64,000 bases of DNA from Pleurodeles waltl (lineage: Eukaryota > Chordata > Amphibia > Caudata > Salamandridae): positions 646,289,465 to 646,353,464 of the forward strand of contig NC_090439.1 of NCBI RefSeq assembly GCF_031143425.1. Reading direction: 5' to 3'. The position numbers were made by a program, and so were the translations under genes. Below are positions 45,515 through 57,061 of the stretch, piece after piece. Position 1 is the first letter of the stretch. Every line of letters begins with the position of its first letter. Under the pieces are notes generated by a model. The model saw only the letters and a list, made by a program, of their open reading frames with translations. It was not told the DNA's origin and searched no databases.

Positions 45515-47336
45515 TTCTTGGTGCAACCAATCTTCTACCCTTCCTATGAAATACTATTGCTCAGCCATTATCTTGATGTTCTCCTTGCCACCTCCAGCCA
45601 CCTGGAGGGGATTCAGACCTCTAGTTGCCACCACAAGGGTACATCCCAAATGCCTTTACACTGTGATGTCGCACTTCTTGTTGTGCTTTTTGATGTTTTG
45701 TTGGTACATATGTCATTTTTTTCTTTTAGGCTGTCGGGATGTCTTTGGCATGATTGGAATGCTGAAGTGGGTAGGGGGTTGGATTCTTATTAACTGTACT
45801 GCCAGCAATGTGCTAATATTTGCTTTTTTCATAGGAAGTGGTCTCAACATCAGGTCCAAACTGCACTTCTACACGAGACATCTCACACACCATTCAGAGA
45901 GTGTTATTAGTGCTCGATGGTCCGGAGTTTGGGTGGCCTCATCCTACTCCTCATATTCCATGGGGGTATTTTTATTGGTCAAACAAAGGAGTGCCATTCA
46001 CTATCACCCACTCAGAGACTGGTGATCAAGGCTGCGATGGGATAGTGCAGGGAACTGTGTGGCACCTTGGTGACCATCATTAAATCCTACGGTCCAAATA
46101 TTGACAATCCTGAATTCTACACCCAGCTTTGGCGCCACCTGCATACAATACAGCCTTCTGCCATCATGTGGGGAAGAGACCTCAACACATACTTAGACCC
46201 AGTGCTCGACCGGTCTGCCACAGCAGACTGGTAGGGCAAACATTCCGCACAAGCCCTCTGCGAGGTAATGGACGATCACGGCTTTATTGACATGTAGAGA
46301 CTGCAGAACCCAGTGAGGAGGGAGGGCACTTACTTCTTCGGTGCATGGCTCGTGGTTCAAGTCGGACTATTGGCTGCTGACCCAAGAGGTGAGCACTTGG
46401 GCAGTTGATGTACGACATATGCCCAAAACACAATGTGACCCATGCACCACTGCACCTGGTAGTTTTGATCCCTACACTCACCTCAGCACAATTTCAGTGG
46501 AAGTTCCATGCCATAGCCCTGTTAGATTCAGCATTACAGAAGGGCCTACACACGGTTATCCTTGAGTACCTTGAGAAAAATATGGGCTCTGTGAATCATC
46601 CAAGGTGTGTGTATAGGAATACAGGCAGAAGTTGTGAGAGCCATACGTTCACAGTTGCAGACTCACTGCGCAAAATATGCTCACTCTTTTTGCGGTATTA
46701 CATCAACTAGACCCCCTCCACACTGGCAGCAGCAATCCTATGGGTTGCCAATAGAGCCTTTGATTCCATTGAGTGGACTTATATGTTCACAGTCCTACAT
46801 TGCATGGGAACCCCCCAGACCTTTCTGTGGTAGGTGCCCCTGTTGTACACTAGTCCATCGGCACAGGTGCAGATAAAAAGCAACGCATCTGGCATACTAC
46901 ATATATACAGGGGCACGCAGCAGGGGTGCCCTTTGTCACAGATATTATTTGAGCTGTCTCTGGAACCCCTGGTGTGTATGATTTGCCAATGAGACACTGC
47001 CTCCGTAGAACGCTTTCGTCTGTGACCGCTATCCATATAGTTATACACAGATGTTTTGGTGCTGTATGTCCCCAACCCAGCCACACACTTGGCACCAGTC
47101 ATTCGTGAATACATCAGATATGAAAGTTATTTGGGACCAAGCATCAACTGGTCGAAATTGGCTGTCTTTCCTCTGACCCCGAATCCTCTGCCACATTCGT
47201 TGGACTCTCCTCTGGAGTGGAGCACAGAGCCTACTAAGTATTTAGGAATTTATGTACATAGAGCTTCAGCGTTGATCACTAGATATTTTTATGGTAGGGC
47301 CACTTTAAAACTTGAGGATCAAGTGACAGCTCATAT
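45515..47336 (+). pseudogene. L1 ORF2 (endonuclease and reverse transcriptase), decayed
   Basis: Endonuclease-like remnants lie across 45780-46330 in several frames with many stops. The RT is clearer: R-A-F-D-S-I-E-W at about 46752-46775, G-T-Q-Q-G-C-P-L-S at about 46913-46940, and a degraded Y-T-D-V-L active site at about 47043-47057 (normally Y-A-D-D). The last open part, 47056-47343, includes the W-S-T-E-P-T-K-Y-L-G-I segment. The end is cut at about 47336, where Penelope-like sequence begins. The 3' tail is absent. Confidence 0.72.
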
Positions 47337-47343
47337 ACATTAA

Positions 47344-48350
47344 TCTATTATTGAGTTTCTTGATTTGAGGTTGGAAGTTCAAGGTTCAAAGTTGGTGAGC
47401 TCTCTATTCCGTAACAAAACAGCAGGAAATAGTCGACTTTGTGCAAAGAGTTGTCATCCTAAGAACCTGATACAGAGAATTCCATATGGGGAATTGCTCA
47501 GAGCCAAAAGGAATTGTAGTGCAGAGACTGATTTTTTACAAGAAATTGAGATTATGAGGATTAGATTTCTTGAGAGAGGTTACTCTCGAAAAGTCATTGA
47601 GAGTGCATGTAATAAGGTCACGACAATCGATCATGAAAAGTTGTTGATATCACAAGTAGAAGAAAAAAAGTGATGAGATCTAATCTATAAGGTTTATTAC
47701 AACCTTTCACAATCAGGCTTGGGAAGTGAGACACAGTTTAAATAAGTATTGGGATATATTAATAACTGAAGAACATTTGGTTACATTCATAGGAGAGAAA
47801 CCGCAGATGACTTTTAGAAGATGTACCTCATTAAAAGATAAACTTTGTGAGAGCTTAGTTCAATCTACACAAATTGGTAGACAAACATCCATACAAAGTT
47901 TTTTTACATGTGGTTCATGCAAAGCTTGTAAATATAGTAGCAACTGCCATGAAATTCAATTTTCTAAATAAATAAGACCATATATTTAAAAAAGAAAAAA
48001 ACATTTGACTTGCAATTCGGAATACAGTATCTATGCATTAGGCTGTCCATGTGAAAAATACTACAGCGGCAGCACAATCCATCAAGCTAAAAAACAAGGG
48101 CTTAAACACATGAGAGCCATAGTGAATGATGAAAAACAGTAACCATATTGCTAGACATTTTGCTATGTACCATCATAAAAATACCAATTTGTTAAAGTTC
48201 TGTGTTTTGGAGATTATCCCTATTTGTTTGAGAGGAGGAAATAGGGAGCAGGAATTAGGGAGATTGGAATCTAAACTCATTATCAAATATAGAACTCTTC
48301 ATCCAGGAGGATTGAATCTGGATGAAGAATTATCCGTGCATTTAGGTTGA
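47344..48350 (+). pseudogene. Penelope-like element, RT end and GIY-YIG endonuclease
   Basis: The first frame (47365-47673) has the RT C-terminal signature: F-L-D-L-R near the start, then T-A-G-N, then S-C-H-P-K-N-L-I-Q, I-P-Y-G-E-L-L-R-A-K-R. 47726-47971 continues with a Cys-rich F-F-T-C-G-S-C-K-A-C stretch. At 48018-48150 is the nuclease motif I-Y-A-L-G-C-P-C-E-K-Y-Y-S-G-S-T, a GIY-YIG variant. 48126-48350 gives A-R-H-F, then R-L-E-S-K-L-I, the end of the nuclease. Stops at about 47671, 47969 and 48139. This is the Neptune-like Penelope class (inference from the domain pattern). Confidence 0.8.
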
Positions 48351-49117
48351 GTTTTTAATTGCAATCAAAATTTCAGGTGTAAAAAGGGTATTTTTTTTTT
48401 AATGGATAGGAAATGTGATTTTTTTAGATTTAAGTTTGAATATGAATTTCATATTTTTCATTTATCAGGGTGAAGATGAAGCTGAGATTGAAGCACTCTA
48501 ATACAGGAGAGCTATTATAGCTGAACCCTTTTGTTGGTCTGTGTGAGTTCAATAATTTTGATTTAAAGAGTGATTTTGAAGTAGGAACTTCTTTAGGGGA
48601 ATTCCCTTACTATAGTGTGAAATTGAACGACATTCGTTTTTGGAATATGAGCAATTAAATTGTATGGAGATGAATAAGTTAAAAAATGCATTCATAACTT
48701 TGTTAAATAGTGCAGGCTATACAGCCAAATTGGATGTATTATAATTAATGTAGTAATAGACTAAAATGTATTAAAGAAAATAGTTAAATGTAAAGGATGT
48801 TGAGCGAAGATTGAATGCCTTTATTCGTGGTGATATGAATGAAATTTCAGAATAATGTTAATTTATAAACTGATTATTTGAAGTTGTTTAAAAAATAATT
48901 GCACTAAGATAAGAATTCAGATAGTAAGAGCATATATAATGAAATTATATACACATTGTTTTGCTAGTCAAATTTATAACAGAATCCTAAATGCTCCAAA
49001 ATGGCCAACATGGTTTCCATAAATGTGTGAGTATTTGTTTGTCATTTATATTAGTCATCACATCGAAGTTTACTTTTAAAAAACGTCATTAAGAGGAAAT
49101 GTTTTGGAATTACTTGA
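48351..49117 (+). other. AT-rich 3' region of the Penelope-like element
   Basis: AT-rich, no open frame of note. The stop of the nuclease frame is at about 48348, so this is probably 3' untranslated sequence leading to the ribozyme-like tail at 49118. Confidence 0.5.
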
Positions 49118-49158
49118 ACACGTGAGCAAGGAGCGAGGACTCCTAAACGCGTTGAGTA
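49118..49158 (+). ncRNA. Decayed hammerhead-like ribozyme (Penelope tail)
   Basis: A GTGAGCAAGGAGCGAGGACTC strand can fold into an AGGAG/CTCCT stem and is followed by TAAACGCGTTG. The order core, stem, (G)AAAC, GCGT matches Penelope hammerheads. The CUGANGA core and GAAA box are altered here, so activity is unlikely. Confidence 0.45.
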
Positions 49159-49425
49159 GTTTGCGGATACATGCTGTCAAAATAAATACGCTGTGTGGAC
49201 TCGAGCCACGGTGCGTTGTCTATGTGGCGCTTGCACTGTACTCACGGATGTGATGCGTTTGGTTTGATCAAAACGCTCCTGTCTCAGAGCGCTCAACAGC
49301 TGGTGCTCGCGTCCGAGATGGACCATTTCTCTGTAGTATAGTTTTTCACAATGGACAAGCAAGTCAGAAACGTGGCACTCCCAGGGTATGAATTGACTTT
49401 TTCTTTATTGCATGAGATTCTGCAA

Positions 49426-49470
49426 ACAACCTACGCATTTCGAACACCAGGGTCTTGTTCACGGTCATAT
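49426..49470 (-). ncRNA. Second decayed hammerhead-like motif, opposite strand
   Basis: On the - strand: CGTGAACAAGACCCTGGTGT, then TCGAAATGCGTAGG. The CGAAA box is kept and the helix II region is AGACC/GGTGTT-like. Its arrangement mirrors 49118-49158 in the opposite orientation, so two Penelope tails meet here tail to tail. Confidence 0.45.
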
Positions 49471-50818
49471 GTCAATGACAACATTAACGTTTTAAACTAG
49501 GAAAAAAAAAAAACACAGAAATTCACTAGCTATAGTTAGCAGAGCTAACAATAACTTGCACCCCCGCCATGCACTGCTTGTGACCTCACATATTACATCA
49601 CTCAACACTTCCTATGAAATAATTTATGACATCTCAATTTACTTCAATGAGGACATCATCCAAAAGTCTTTTTTTATGCATTACTCTACAAACTAGTATG
49701 TCATTAGAGGCCTGAAAGTAAGTACAAAATCGCTCAGAATAATATAGAGCATCATTCATGCCATCACAGATACAACTCTGTTAGGTGTAGCAGGCATGTG
49801 TTATGTGCAACACTGACCCTACACCATACACTTCACAGGTAGACTAGTTCACATTTACAATCAACCACAGATATATGGGGAAACCCTCACTACACACAGT
49901 GTTTCATATGTATATAAAAGTTCCTCAAGCTACTCAATGTCTGTTCCAAAATGAATGCCCTACTATAGGACAGCTTCTTTCTGTATCAAACCCCTCACAG
50001 AATCTACATTGAGAAATAAAGGATGGTTTTACAGGACAAGCCCTGCAGCCAACCCTCCGGCATGCACATAGAAGGTTGTGTGTGGTGAGGGAGCTTAACA
50101 AATGGTAATAAACATTACTTTGTTAAAAAAACACTAGAAATTCACTACCAAAACAAAGATTAAAGGAATTGTATAATTAGGTGAATAACTTGCAGCCCTG
50201 CTGTGCACTGCTTATGGTTGCACGTATTACATCACTCATTACATGTTCTATGGCATAATTTAAGACATCACTGATGACTTCACCCAACCAGTGTGCTACT
50301 TTATTTTATATTTTACATAGTGGCAGGTAACTACCATATTACTTTACTACCTAATTTTCTACAGCCTATGACCAGCTAATGGGTGTGTCTACCAAACACA
50401 TGTGCTCCTAATGCATCATAGGTGTGTAGAGGTATTGGGCACTTATTTAAGAGTAACCCGGTGTGCAGGTGACAGCTGGCAAACATGTGTTCAGCATGCC
50501 CCACACAATTTTGTTTTGGATCTAGAGAAAAAGTTTCCAAAAGGGCAAAGATTCTATGTTGTAGGTACCAAGTATTAAAAGCAGCCTTGAGTTATTAGAC
50601 AAAATCACAGCGTGACAATTTCTACATAACATACTAACCTATGTAAATGTACTTCATTTGCTTCAGAAGATGGGCTATCTGTAAAAATGTCACCACAGTA
50701 TAAAGGCTGCAGGTAGTATGATTCTTAGCACCTTCAGACCTTGGCTCTTTTAAATGAAGAGTGTATTTTTTTTTTTTTTTTTTTTTTACAAGTGTTGCAT
50801 AGAGTGTATAATATTTGT
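49471..50818. repeat. Dispersed repeat copies, otherwise unrecognised
   Basis: 49490-49720 and 50110-50340 are two copies of one family (AGAAATTCACTA, CACTGCTT, ATTACATCACTCA); a third diverged copy lies at 59640-59770. A 23-T run is at about 50766-50787. No gene is visible. Confidence 0.5.
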
Positions 50819-51074
50819 TTAACCCCTTCTGTGCCCAGGACGTAATGGTTACGTCCTGAGGCACAGTGCTGCTGTGCCCAGGACGTAACCATTACGTCCT
50901 GTGCACAGAGCCCAGAGGGTGCGCTAGCGCTCCCTCTTTGGGGTTCCCCCCCCACCACCCCAAGTCAGGGATGGAAGGGGAAGCCCTTCTCCTCCCACCC
51001 CCGACCCCCCCCAACCCCCCCTGTGACGTCAGCGCGCGAGCGCGCGCTGATTAGTCACAGGGTCTCCCCCATGC

Positions 51075-51222
51075 GATTGAAAGAGAAATGCTTTTTCATT
51101 TCTCTTTCTATGCCATGGGGGAGGCCCGAGAGGCTTCAAAGGGAAGGAAATTTATTTCCTTCCCTTTGAAGTCTCACAGGTTTCAAAAGCCGGATTGCTT
51201 GCAATCCGGCTTTTGAAACCCC
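51075..51222. repeat. Three consecutive long hairpins
   Basis: GAAAGAGAAATG..CATTTCTCTTTC (51079-51108), CTTCAAAGGGAAGGAAA..TTTCCTTCCCTTTGAAG (about 51134-51171) and GGTTTCAAAAGCCGGATTGC..AATCCGGCTTTTGAAACC (51179-51220) follow one another with short spacers. Confidence 0.85.
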
Positions 51223-51259
51223 ACTAGACACCAGGGATTTTTTTTTTTTCAATGAAATT

Positions 51260-54200
51260 GGCAAAAGGGAGCAACCCCTTGGGCAAGGGTCGCTCCCAGG
51301 GGGGGCATTTTTTTAGGAAGGCCTTTTCTGCCCCCCCCCAGGGGCAGATTGGCCTATTATTAGACCGATCTGCCCCCAGGGGGGGCAGAAACCTCTAGGC
51401 ACCAGGGACCTTCTTTTTTTTTAGGTGGGGAGCGACCCCTTAGGCAAGGGTCGCTCCCCTAGGGGGAAAATTATATTTAGGCCATTTCTGCCGCCCTTGG
51501 GGGCAGATTGGCCTATTTTGATGAGGCCAATCTGCCCCCAAGGGGGGCAGAAACCATTAGACACCAGGGAGTTTTTTTTGCGCGCGAATTTCACGCAACG
51601 GGAGCGACCCCTTGGGCAAGGGTCGCTCCCAGGGGGGGCATTTTTTTGGGAAGGCCTTTTCTGCCCCCCCTGGGGGCAGATTGGCCTATTATTAGGCCGA
51701 TCTGCCCCCCGGGGGGGGCAGAAACCTCTAGGCACCAGGGAGCTTTTTTTTTTGTGATGTTCTCTTTTTTTTTAGGTGGGGAGCGATCCCTTAGGCAAGG
51801 GTCGCTCCCCTACGGGGCAATATATATTTAGGCCATTTCTGCCCCCCTTGGGCCTATTTAGGGGGGAAGAAACCATTAGACACCAGGGAGTTGTTTTTTT
51901 TGCGCAAATTTCATGCAACGGGAGCGACCCCTTGGGCAAGGGTCGCTCCCAGGGGGGGCATTTTTTTGGGAAGGCCTTTACTGCCCCCCCCGGGGGCAGA
52001 AACCTCTAGGCACCAGGGATCATTTCTTTAATTTTTTCTTTTTGTTATGTTTTCTTTTTTTTTTTTAGGTGGGGAGCGACCCCTTAGGCAAGGGCAGAAA
52101 CCATTAGACACCAGGGAGTTTTTTTTTTGCGTGAATTTCACGCAAGGGGAGCGACCCCTTAGGCAAGGGTCGCTCCCTGGGGGGGGGGGGGGATTATTTT
52201 AGGCCATTTCTGCCCCCCTGGGGGGTAGATCAGCCTATTTTGATTCGGCTGATCTGCCCCCAAGGGGGGCAGAAACCACTAGGCACCAGGGATTTTTTTG
52301 TTTTTTTGTTTTACAGATGGGGAGCGACCCCTTGGACAAGGGTCGCTCCCCTGGAGGGGCAAAATGTATTTAGGCCATTTCTGCCCGCTTTGGGGGCAGA
52401 TCGGACGATTTTAGGTCAATCTGCCCCCAAGGGGGCAGAAACCACTAGGCACCAGGGATTTTTTTTGGCGCCATCACGCAAGGGGAGCGACCTTGTAGGC
52501 AAGGGTCGCTCCCCGGGGGGGGGGGGGGGGGGAGGGAGGGCTTAGGGGGGGTCAAAATTATTTTAGGCCATCTCTGCCCCCCTGGGGGCAGATCGGCCTA
52601 TTGGTATTAGGCCGATCTACCCCCAGGGGGGGCAGAAACCTCTAGGCGCCAGGGCAATTATTTTTTTGTTTCTTTTTTGTTTGTTTGTTCTTTTAGAGAT
52701 GGGGAGCGACCCATCAGACAAGGGTCGCTCCCCTGGGGGGCAAACTGTATTTAGAGCATTTCTGCCCCCCTTGGGGGCAGATTGGTCGATTTTACGTCAA
52801 TCTGCCCCCAAGGGGGCAGAAACCACTAGGCACCGGGGATTTGTTTTTTGGCGCCAATGTCACGCAGGGGGAGCGACCCCGTAGGCAAGGGTCGCTCCTG
52901 GTGGGGGCGTGGGGGTTGGGGGGGCAAATTTATTTTAGGCCATTTCTGCCCCCCCCCTGGGGGCAGATCGGCCGGGGCAGAAACCTCTTGTTGCCAGGGC
53001 AAATAATTTTTTTGTGTTTTTTTTTTTTTTGTTTGTTTTTTTTAGAGATGGGGAGCGACCCATCAGACAAGGGTCGCTCCCCTGGGGGGCAAACTGTATG
53101 GTCTATTTTAGGTCAATCTGCCCCCAAGGGGGCAGAAACCACTAGGCACCGGGGATTTGTTTTTTGGCGCCAAAGTCACGCAGGGGGAGCGACCCCGTAG
53201 GCAAGGGTCGCTCCGAGGGGGGGGGGGGGGGTGGGGGTTTTGGGGGGCAAATTTATTTTAGGCCATTTCTGCCCCCCCTAGGGGCAGATCGACCTATTAT
53301 TAGACTGATCTGCCCCCAGGGGTGGCAGAAACCTCTAGGCGCCAGGGCAATTTTTTTTTTGTTTTTTGTTTGTTTGTTTTTTTAGAGATGGGGAGCGACC
53401 CATCAGACAAGGGTCGCTCCCCTGGGGGACAAACTGTATTTAGAGCATTTCTGCCCCCCTTGGGGGCAGATGGGTCGATTTTAGGTCAATCTGCCCCCAA
53501 GGGGGCAGAAACCACAAGGCACCGGGGATTTGTTCTTTGGCGCCAATGTCACGCAGGGGGAGCGACCCCGTAGGCAAGGGTCGCTCCTGGTGGGGGGGGT
53601 GGGGGTTGGGGATGCAAATTTATTTTAGCCCATTTCTGCCCCCCCCTGGGGGAAGATCGGCCTATTATTAGGCCGATCTGCCCCCAGGGGGGGCAGAAAC
53701 CTGTAGGCGCCAGGGGAATTTTTTTTTGTGTGTTTTTTTTTTTTTTTTAGAGATGGGGAGCGACCCATCAGACAAGGGTCGCTCCCCTGGGGGGCAAACT
53801 GTATTTAGAGCATTTCTGCCCCCCTTGGGGGCAGATGGGTCAATTTTAGGTCAAACTGCCCCCAAGGGGGCAGAAACCACAAGGCACCGGGGATTTGTTT
53901 TTTGGCGCCAATGTCACGCAGGGGGAGCGACCCCGTAGGCAAGGGTCGCTCCCGGGGGGGGGGGGGGGTGGAGGTTCGGGGGGCAAATTTATTTTAGGCC
54001 ATTTCTGCCCCCCCTGGGGGAAGATCGGCCTATTATTAGGCCGATCTGCCCCCAGGGGGGGCAGAAACCTGTAGGCGCCAGGGCAAATTTGTTTTTTGTG
54101 TTTCTTTGTTTTTTTAGAGATGGGGAGCGACCCATCAGACAAGGGTCGCTCCCCTGGGGGGCAAACTGTGTTTAGACCATTTCTGCCCCCCTTGGGGTAA

Positions 54201-54330
54201 ATTTTAGGGCAATCTGCCCCCAATGGGGCAGAAACCACTAGGCACCGGGGATTTGTTGTTTGGCGCCAATGTCACGCAGGGGGAGCGACCCCGTAGGCAA
54301 GGGTCGCTCCTGGGCAGGGAGGGTTTGGGG
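51260..54330. repeat. Tandem double-hairpin array (about 19 units)
   Basis: Each unit of roughly 150-200 bp contains hairpin A (GGGAGCGACCC, 8-10 nt loop, GGGTCGCTCCC) and in most units hairpin B (GGGGGCAGATYGGCCT, short loop, AGGCCRATCTGCCCCC), then a linker CAGAAACC..AGGCACCAGGG and a T-rich run. Two linker types alternate (GCGCCAATGTCACGCA and TTTTTAGAGATGG), giving a higher-order period of about 350 bp. Hairpin A occurs at about 51270, 51430, 51600, 51780, 51920, 52075, 52149, 52320, 52485, 52700, 52870, 53050, 53189, 53393, 53560, 53757, 53926, 54125 and 54283. Runs of 14-24 G or C (52178, 54361) may be mis-sized. Confidence 0.85.
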
Positions 54331-54399
54331 GGGTGGGGGTCAAATTTATTTTAGGGCATTTCCCCCCCCCCCCCCCCCCCCCCCCGGGGCCGGCTGAGC

Positions 54400-55400
54400 T
54401 AGAGGTCAAAATCCACAGGTAGGCACTTTGCAAAAAACACCTCTGTTTTCTGTGAAAAAATATGTTGTGTCCACGTTGTGTTTTGGGCCATTTCCTTTCG
54501 TGGGCGCTAGGCCTACCCACACAAGTCAGGTACCATTTTTATGGAGAGACTTAGGGGAACGCTGGGTGGAAGGAAATTTGTGGCTCCTCTCAGATTCCAG
54601 AACTTTCTGTCACCGAAATGAGAGGAAAAAGTGTTTTTGGGCCAAATTTTGATGTTTGCAAAGGATTCTGGGTAACAGAACCTGGTCAGAGCCCCGCAAA
54701 TCACCCCATCTTGGATTCCCCTAGGTCTCTAGTTTTCAGAAATGCACAGGTTTGGTAGGTTTCCCTAGGTGGCGGCTGAGCTACAGGCCAAAATCTACAG
54801 GTAGGCACTTTGCAAAAAACACCTCTATTTTCCTTCAAAAATTTGGCTGTGTCCACGTTGCGCTATGGGGCGTTTCCTGTCGCGGGCGCTAGGCCTACCC
54901 ACACAAGTGAGGTATCATTTTTATCGGGAGACGTGGGGGAACGCTGGGTGGAAGGAAATTTGTGGCTCCTCTCAGATTCCAGAACTTTCTGCCACAGAAA
55001 TGTGAGGAACATGTGTTTCTTTAGCCACATTTTGAGGTTTGCAAAGGATTCTGGGTAACAGAACCTGGTCCGAGCCACACAAGTCACCCCATCTTGGATT
55101 TCCCTAGGTCTCTAGTTTTCAGAAATGCACAGGTTTGGTAGGTTTCCCTAGGTGGCGGCTGAGCTAGAGGCCAAAATCTACAGGTAGTCACTTTGCTAAA
55201 AACAGCTCTGTTTTCTGTGATGTGTCCACGTTGTGTTTTGGGGCATATCCTGTCGCGGGCGCTAGGCCTACCCACACAAGTGAGGTATCATTTTTATCGG
55301 GAGACTTGGGGGAACATAGAATAGCAAAACAAGTGTTATTGCCCCTTGTCTTTCTCTACATTTTTCCCTTCCAAATGTAAGACAGTGTGTAAAAAAGACG
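54400..55400. repeat. 385-bp module repeated in tandem
   Basis: Landmarks GCTAGGCCTACCCACACAAG (54507, 54888, 55260) and GGTTTCCCTAGGTGGCGGC (54765, 55142) recur about every 380 bp. The third copy is partial and runs into the tail. A single copy is in the element at 14929-16377. Confidence 0.8.
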
Positions 55401-56388
55401 TCTATTTGAGAAATGCCCTTTAATTCACATGCTAGTATGGGCACCCCGGAATTCAGAGATGTGCAAATAACCACTGCTTCTCAACACCTTATCTTGTGCC
55501 CATTTTGGAAATACAAAGGTTTTCTTGATAGCTATTTTTTACTCTTTGTATTTCAGCAAATGAATTGCTGTATACTCGGCATAGAATGAAAACCCACTGC
55601 AGGGTGCAGGTCATTTATTGGCTCTGGGTACCTAGAGTTCTTGATGAACCTACAAGCCCTATATATCCCTGCAACCAGAAGAGTCCAGCAGACGTAACGG
55701 TATATTGCTTTCAAAAATCTGACATTGCAGGTAAAAGTTACAGAGTAAAACGTAGAGAAAAAGTGATGTTTTTTTTCACCTCAATTTCAATATTTTTCTT
55801 TTTCAGTTGTTATTTTCTGTAGGAAACCCTTGTAGGATCTAGACAAATTACCCCTTGCTGAATTCAGAATTTTGTCTACTTTTCAGAAATGTTGCGGTTT
55901 CTGGGATCCAGCGTTGGTTTCATGCCCATTTCTGTCAATGACTGGAAGGAGGCTGAAAGCACAAAAAATCTTAAAAATGGGGTATGTCCCAGTAAAATGC
56001 CAAAATTGTGTTGAAAAATTGGGTTTTCTGATTCAAGTCTGCCTGTTCCTGAAAGCTGGGAAGCTGGTGATTTTAGCACCGCAAACCCTTTGTTGATGCC
56101 CTTTTCGGGGGAAATACCACAAGCCTTCTTCTGCAGCCCATTTTTCCCATTTTTTGAAAAAAATGAAATTTTCACTGTATTTTGGCTAATTTCTTGGCCT
56201 CCTTCTGGGGAACCCACAAAGTCTGGGTACCTCTAGAATCCCTAGGATGTTGGAAAAAAAGGACGCAAATTTGGCGTGGGTAGCTTATGTGAACAAAAAG
56301 TTATGAGGGCCTAAGCGCGAACTGCTCCAAATAGCCAAAAAAAGGCTCGGCACAGGAGGGGGAAAAGGCCTGGCAGCGAAGGGGTTAA

Positions 56389-57061
56389 AACTTTCTAATA
56401 CTTTGTGATGTATTTCTCATGAGAGTTTCTCTGTCTGCAAACAGCGTGATACAGAGTAAACTCTATACATAGCGTAAATACTGTTTACCATACCCACTTT
56501 TCTACTTCTATCAACTTAATTTCTCTTTTGCATAATTTATGAGCTACTCTATGCCTGAAGGGATATTGTTTTGACTTATACTGGGTGCTCCCTTGTGTCT
56601 GGACAAAGCTAAAACTCTCTGAAGCGCTTCAATAATAGGGAAACACATGTCACGGGTTGCCTTTGCTCATTCTAGGTTGGCTTGGATGGTATTTTACCAA
56701 TTCAAAGCTGTAATATTGTGCCCGGAGTGATGAAATGCTTTTGTCATTTATAGTTCGGCAAGAATGGCACTGTGCTAATCCTATGCCTGAAGACTTTTCT
56801 GTATCAATGACAAAAAACTTTGTTTCTTTTTAGTTTGGCGTGAATGGCACTGTGCTAATTCTATGCTTAAAAACTTTGCGAGAGAAGCAGACATTTGAGG
56901 TGAGCACATTTTGAGTGTCATTGATGTTGTAGAGTGCTCTATACTGGAGTTGCTCTCCTCCTAAACCTGGTAACTCCTGGTCAGTATCTGTTGCCCTCCC
57001 CTGTGCAGCTCCACCTGTGAACTGAGAGCCTGCCTGACTCAGTTCGACGCCCACCTCCACC
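56389..57061. other. Unrecognised spacer
   Basis: Contains a direct repeat (GAATGGCACTGTGCTAAT at about 56763 and 56830, preceded by AGTTYGGC). No gene recognised. Confidence 0.35.

Larger units (their letters stand above)
50823..56384. mobile_element. PiggyBac-like non-autonomous element with hairpin array (5562 bp)
   Basis: TTAA at 50819-50822 and 56385-56388 flank inverted termini CCCCTTCTGTGCCCAGG and CCTGGCAGCGAAGGGG. A TTAA target and CCC..GGG ends are piggyBac-type. There is no transposase. Inside, left to right: GGACGTAATGGTTACGTCC palindromes (50838-50900), three long hairpins (51075-51220), an array of GC-rich double hairpins (51260-54330), a module of about 385 bp in two to three copies (54400-55400) and a unique tail. 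A shorter copy lies at 14929-16377. The high-G frames in the array are not genes. Confidence 0.78.

Noticed and set aside
50764..50790. Poly(T) run as the tail of an inserted retroposon
   Set aside because: No body or target duplication can be matched to it; left as a simple run.
51421..54238. Gly/Pro/Arg-rich frames on both strands
   Set aside because: They follow the double-hairpin units and recur with every unit; no coding signature.
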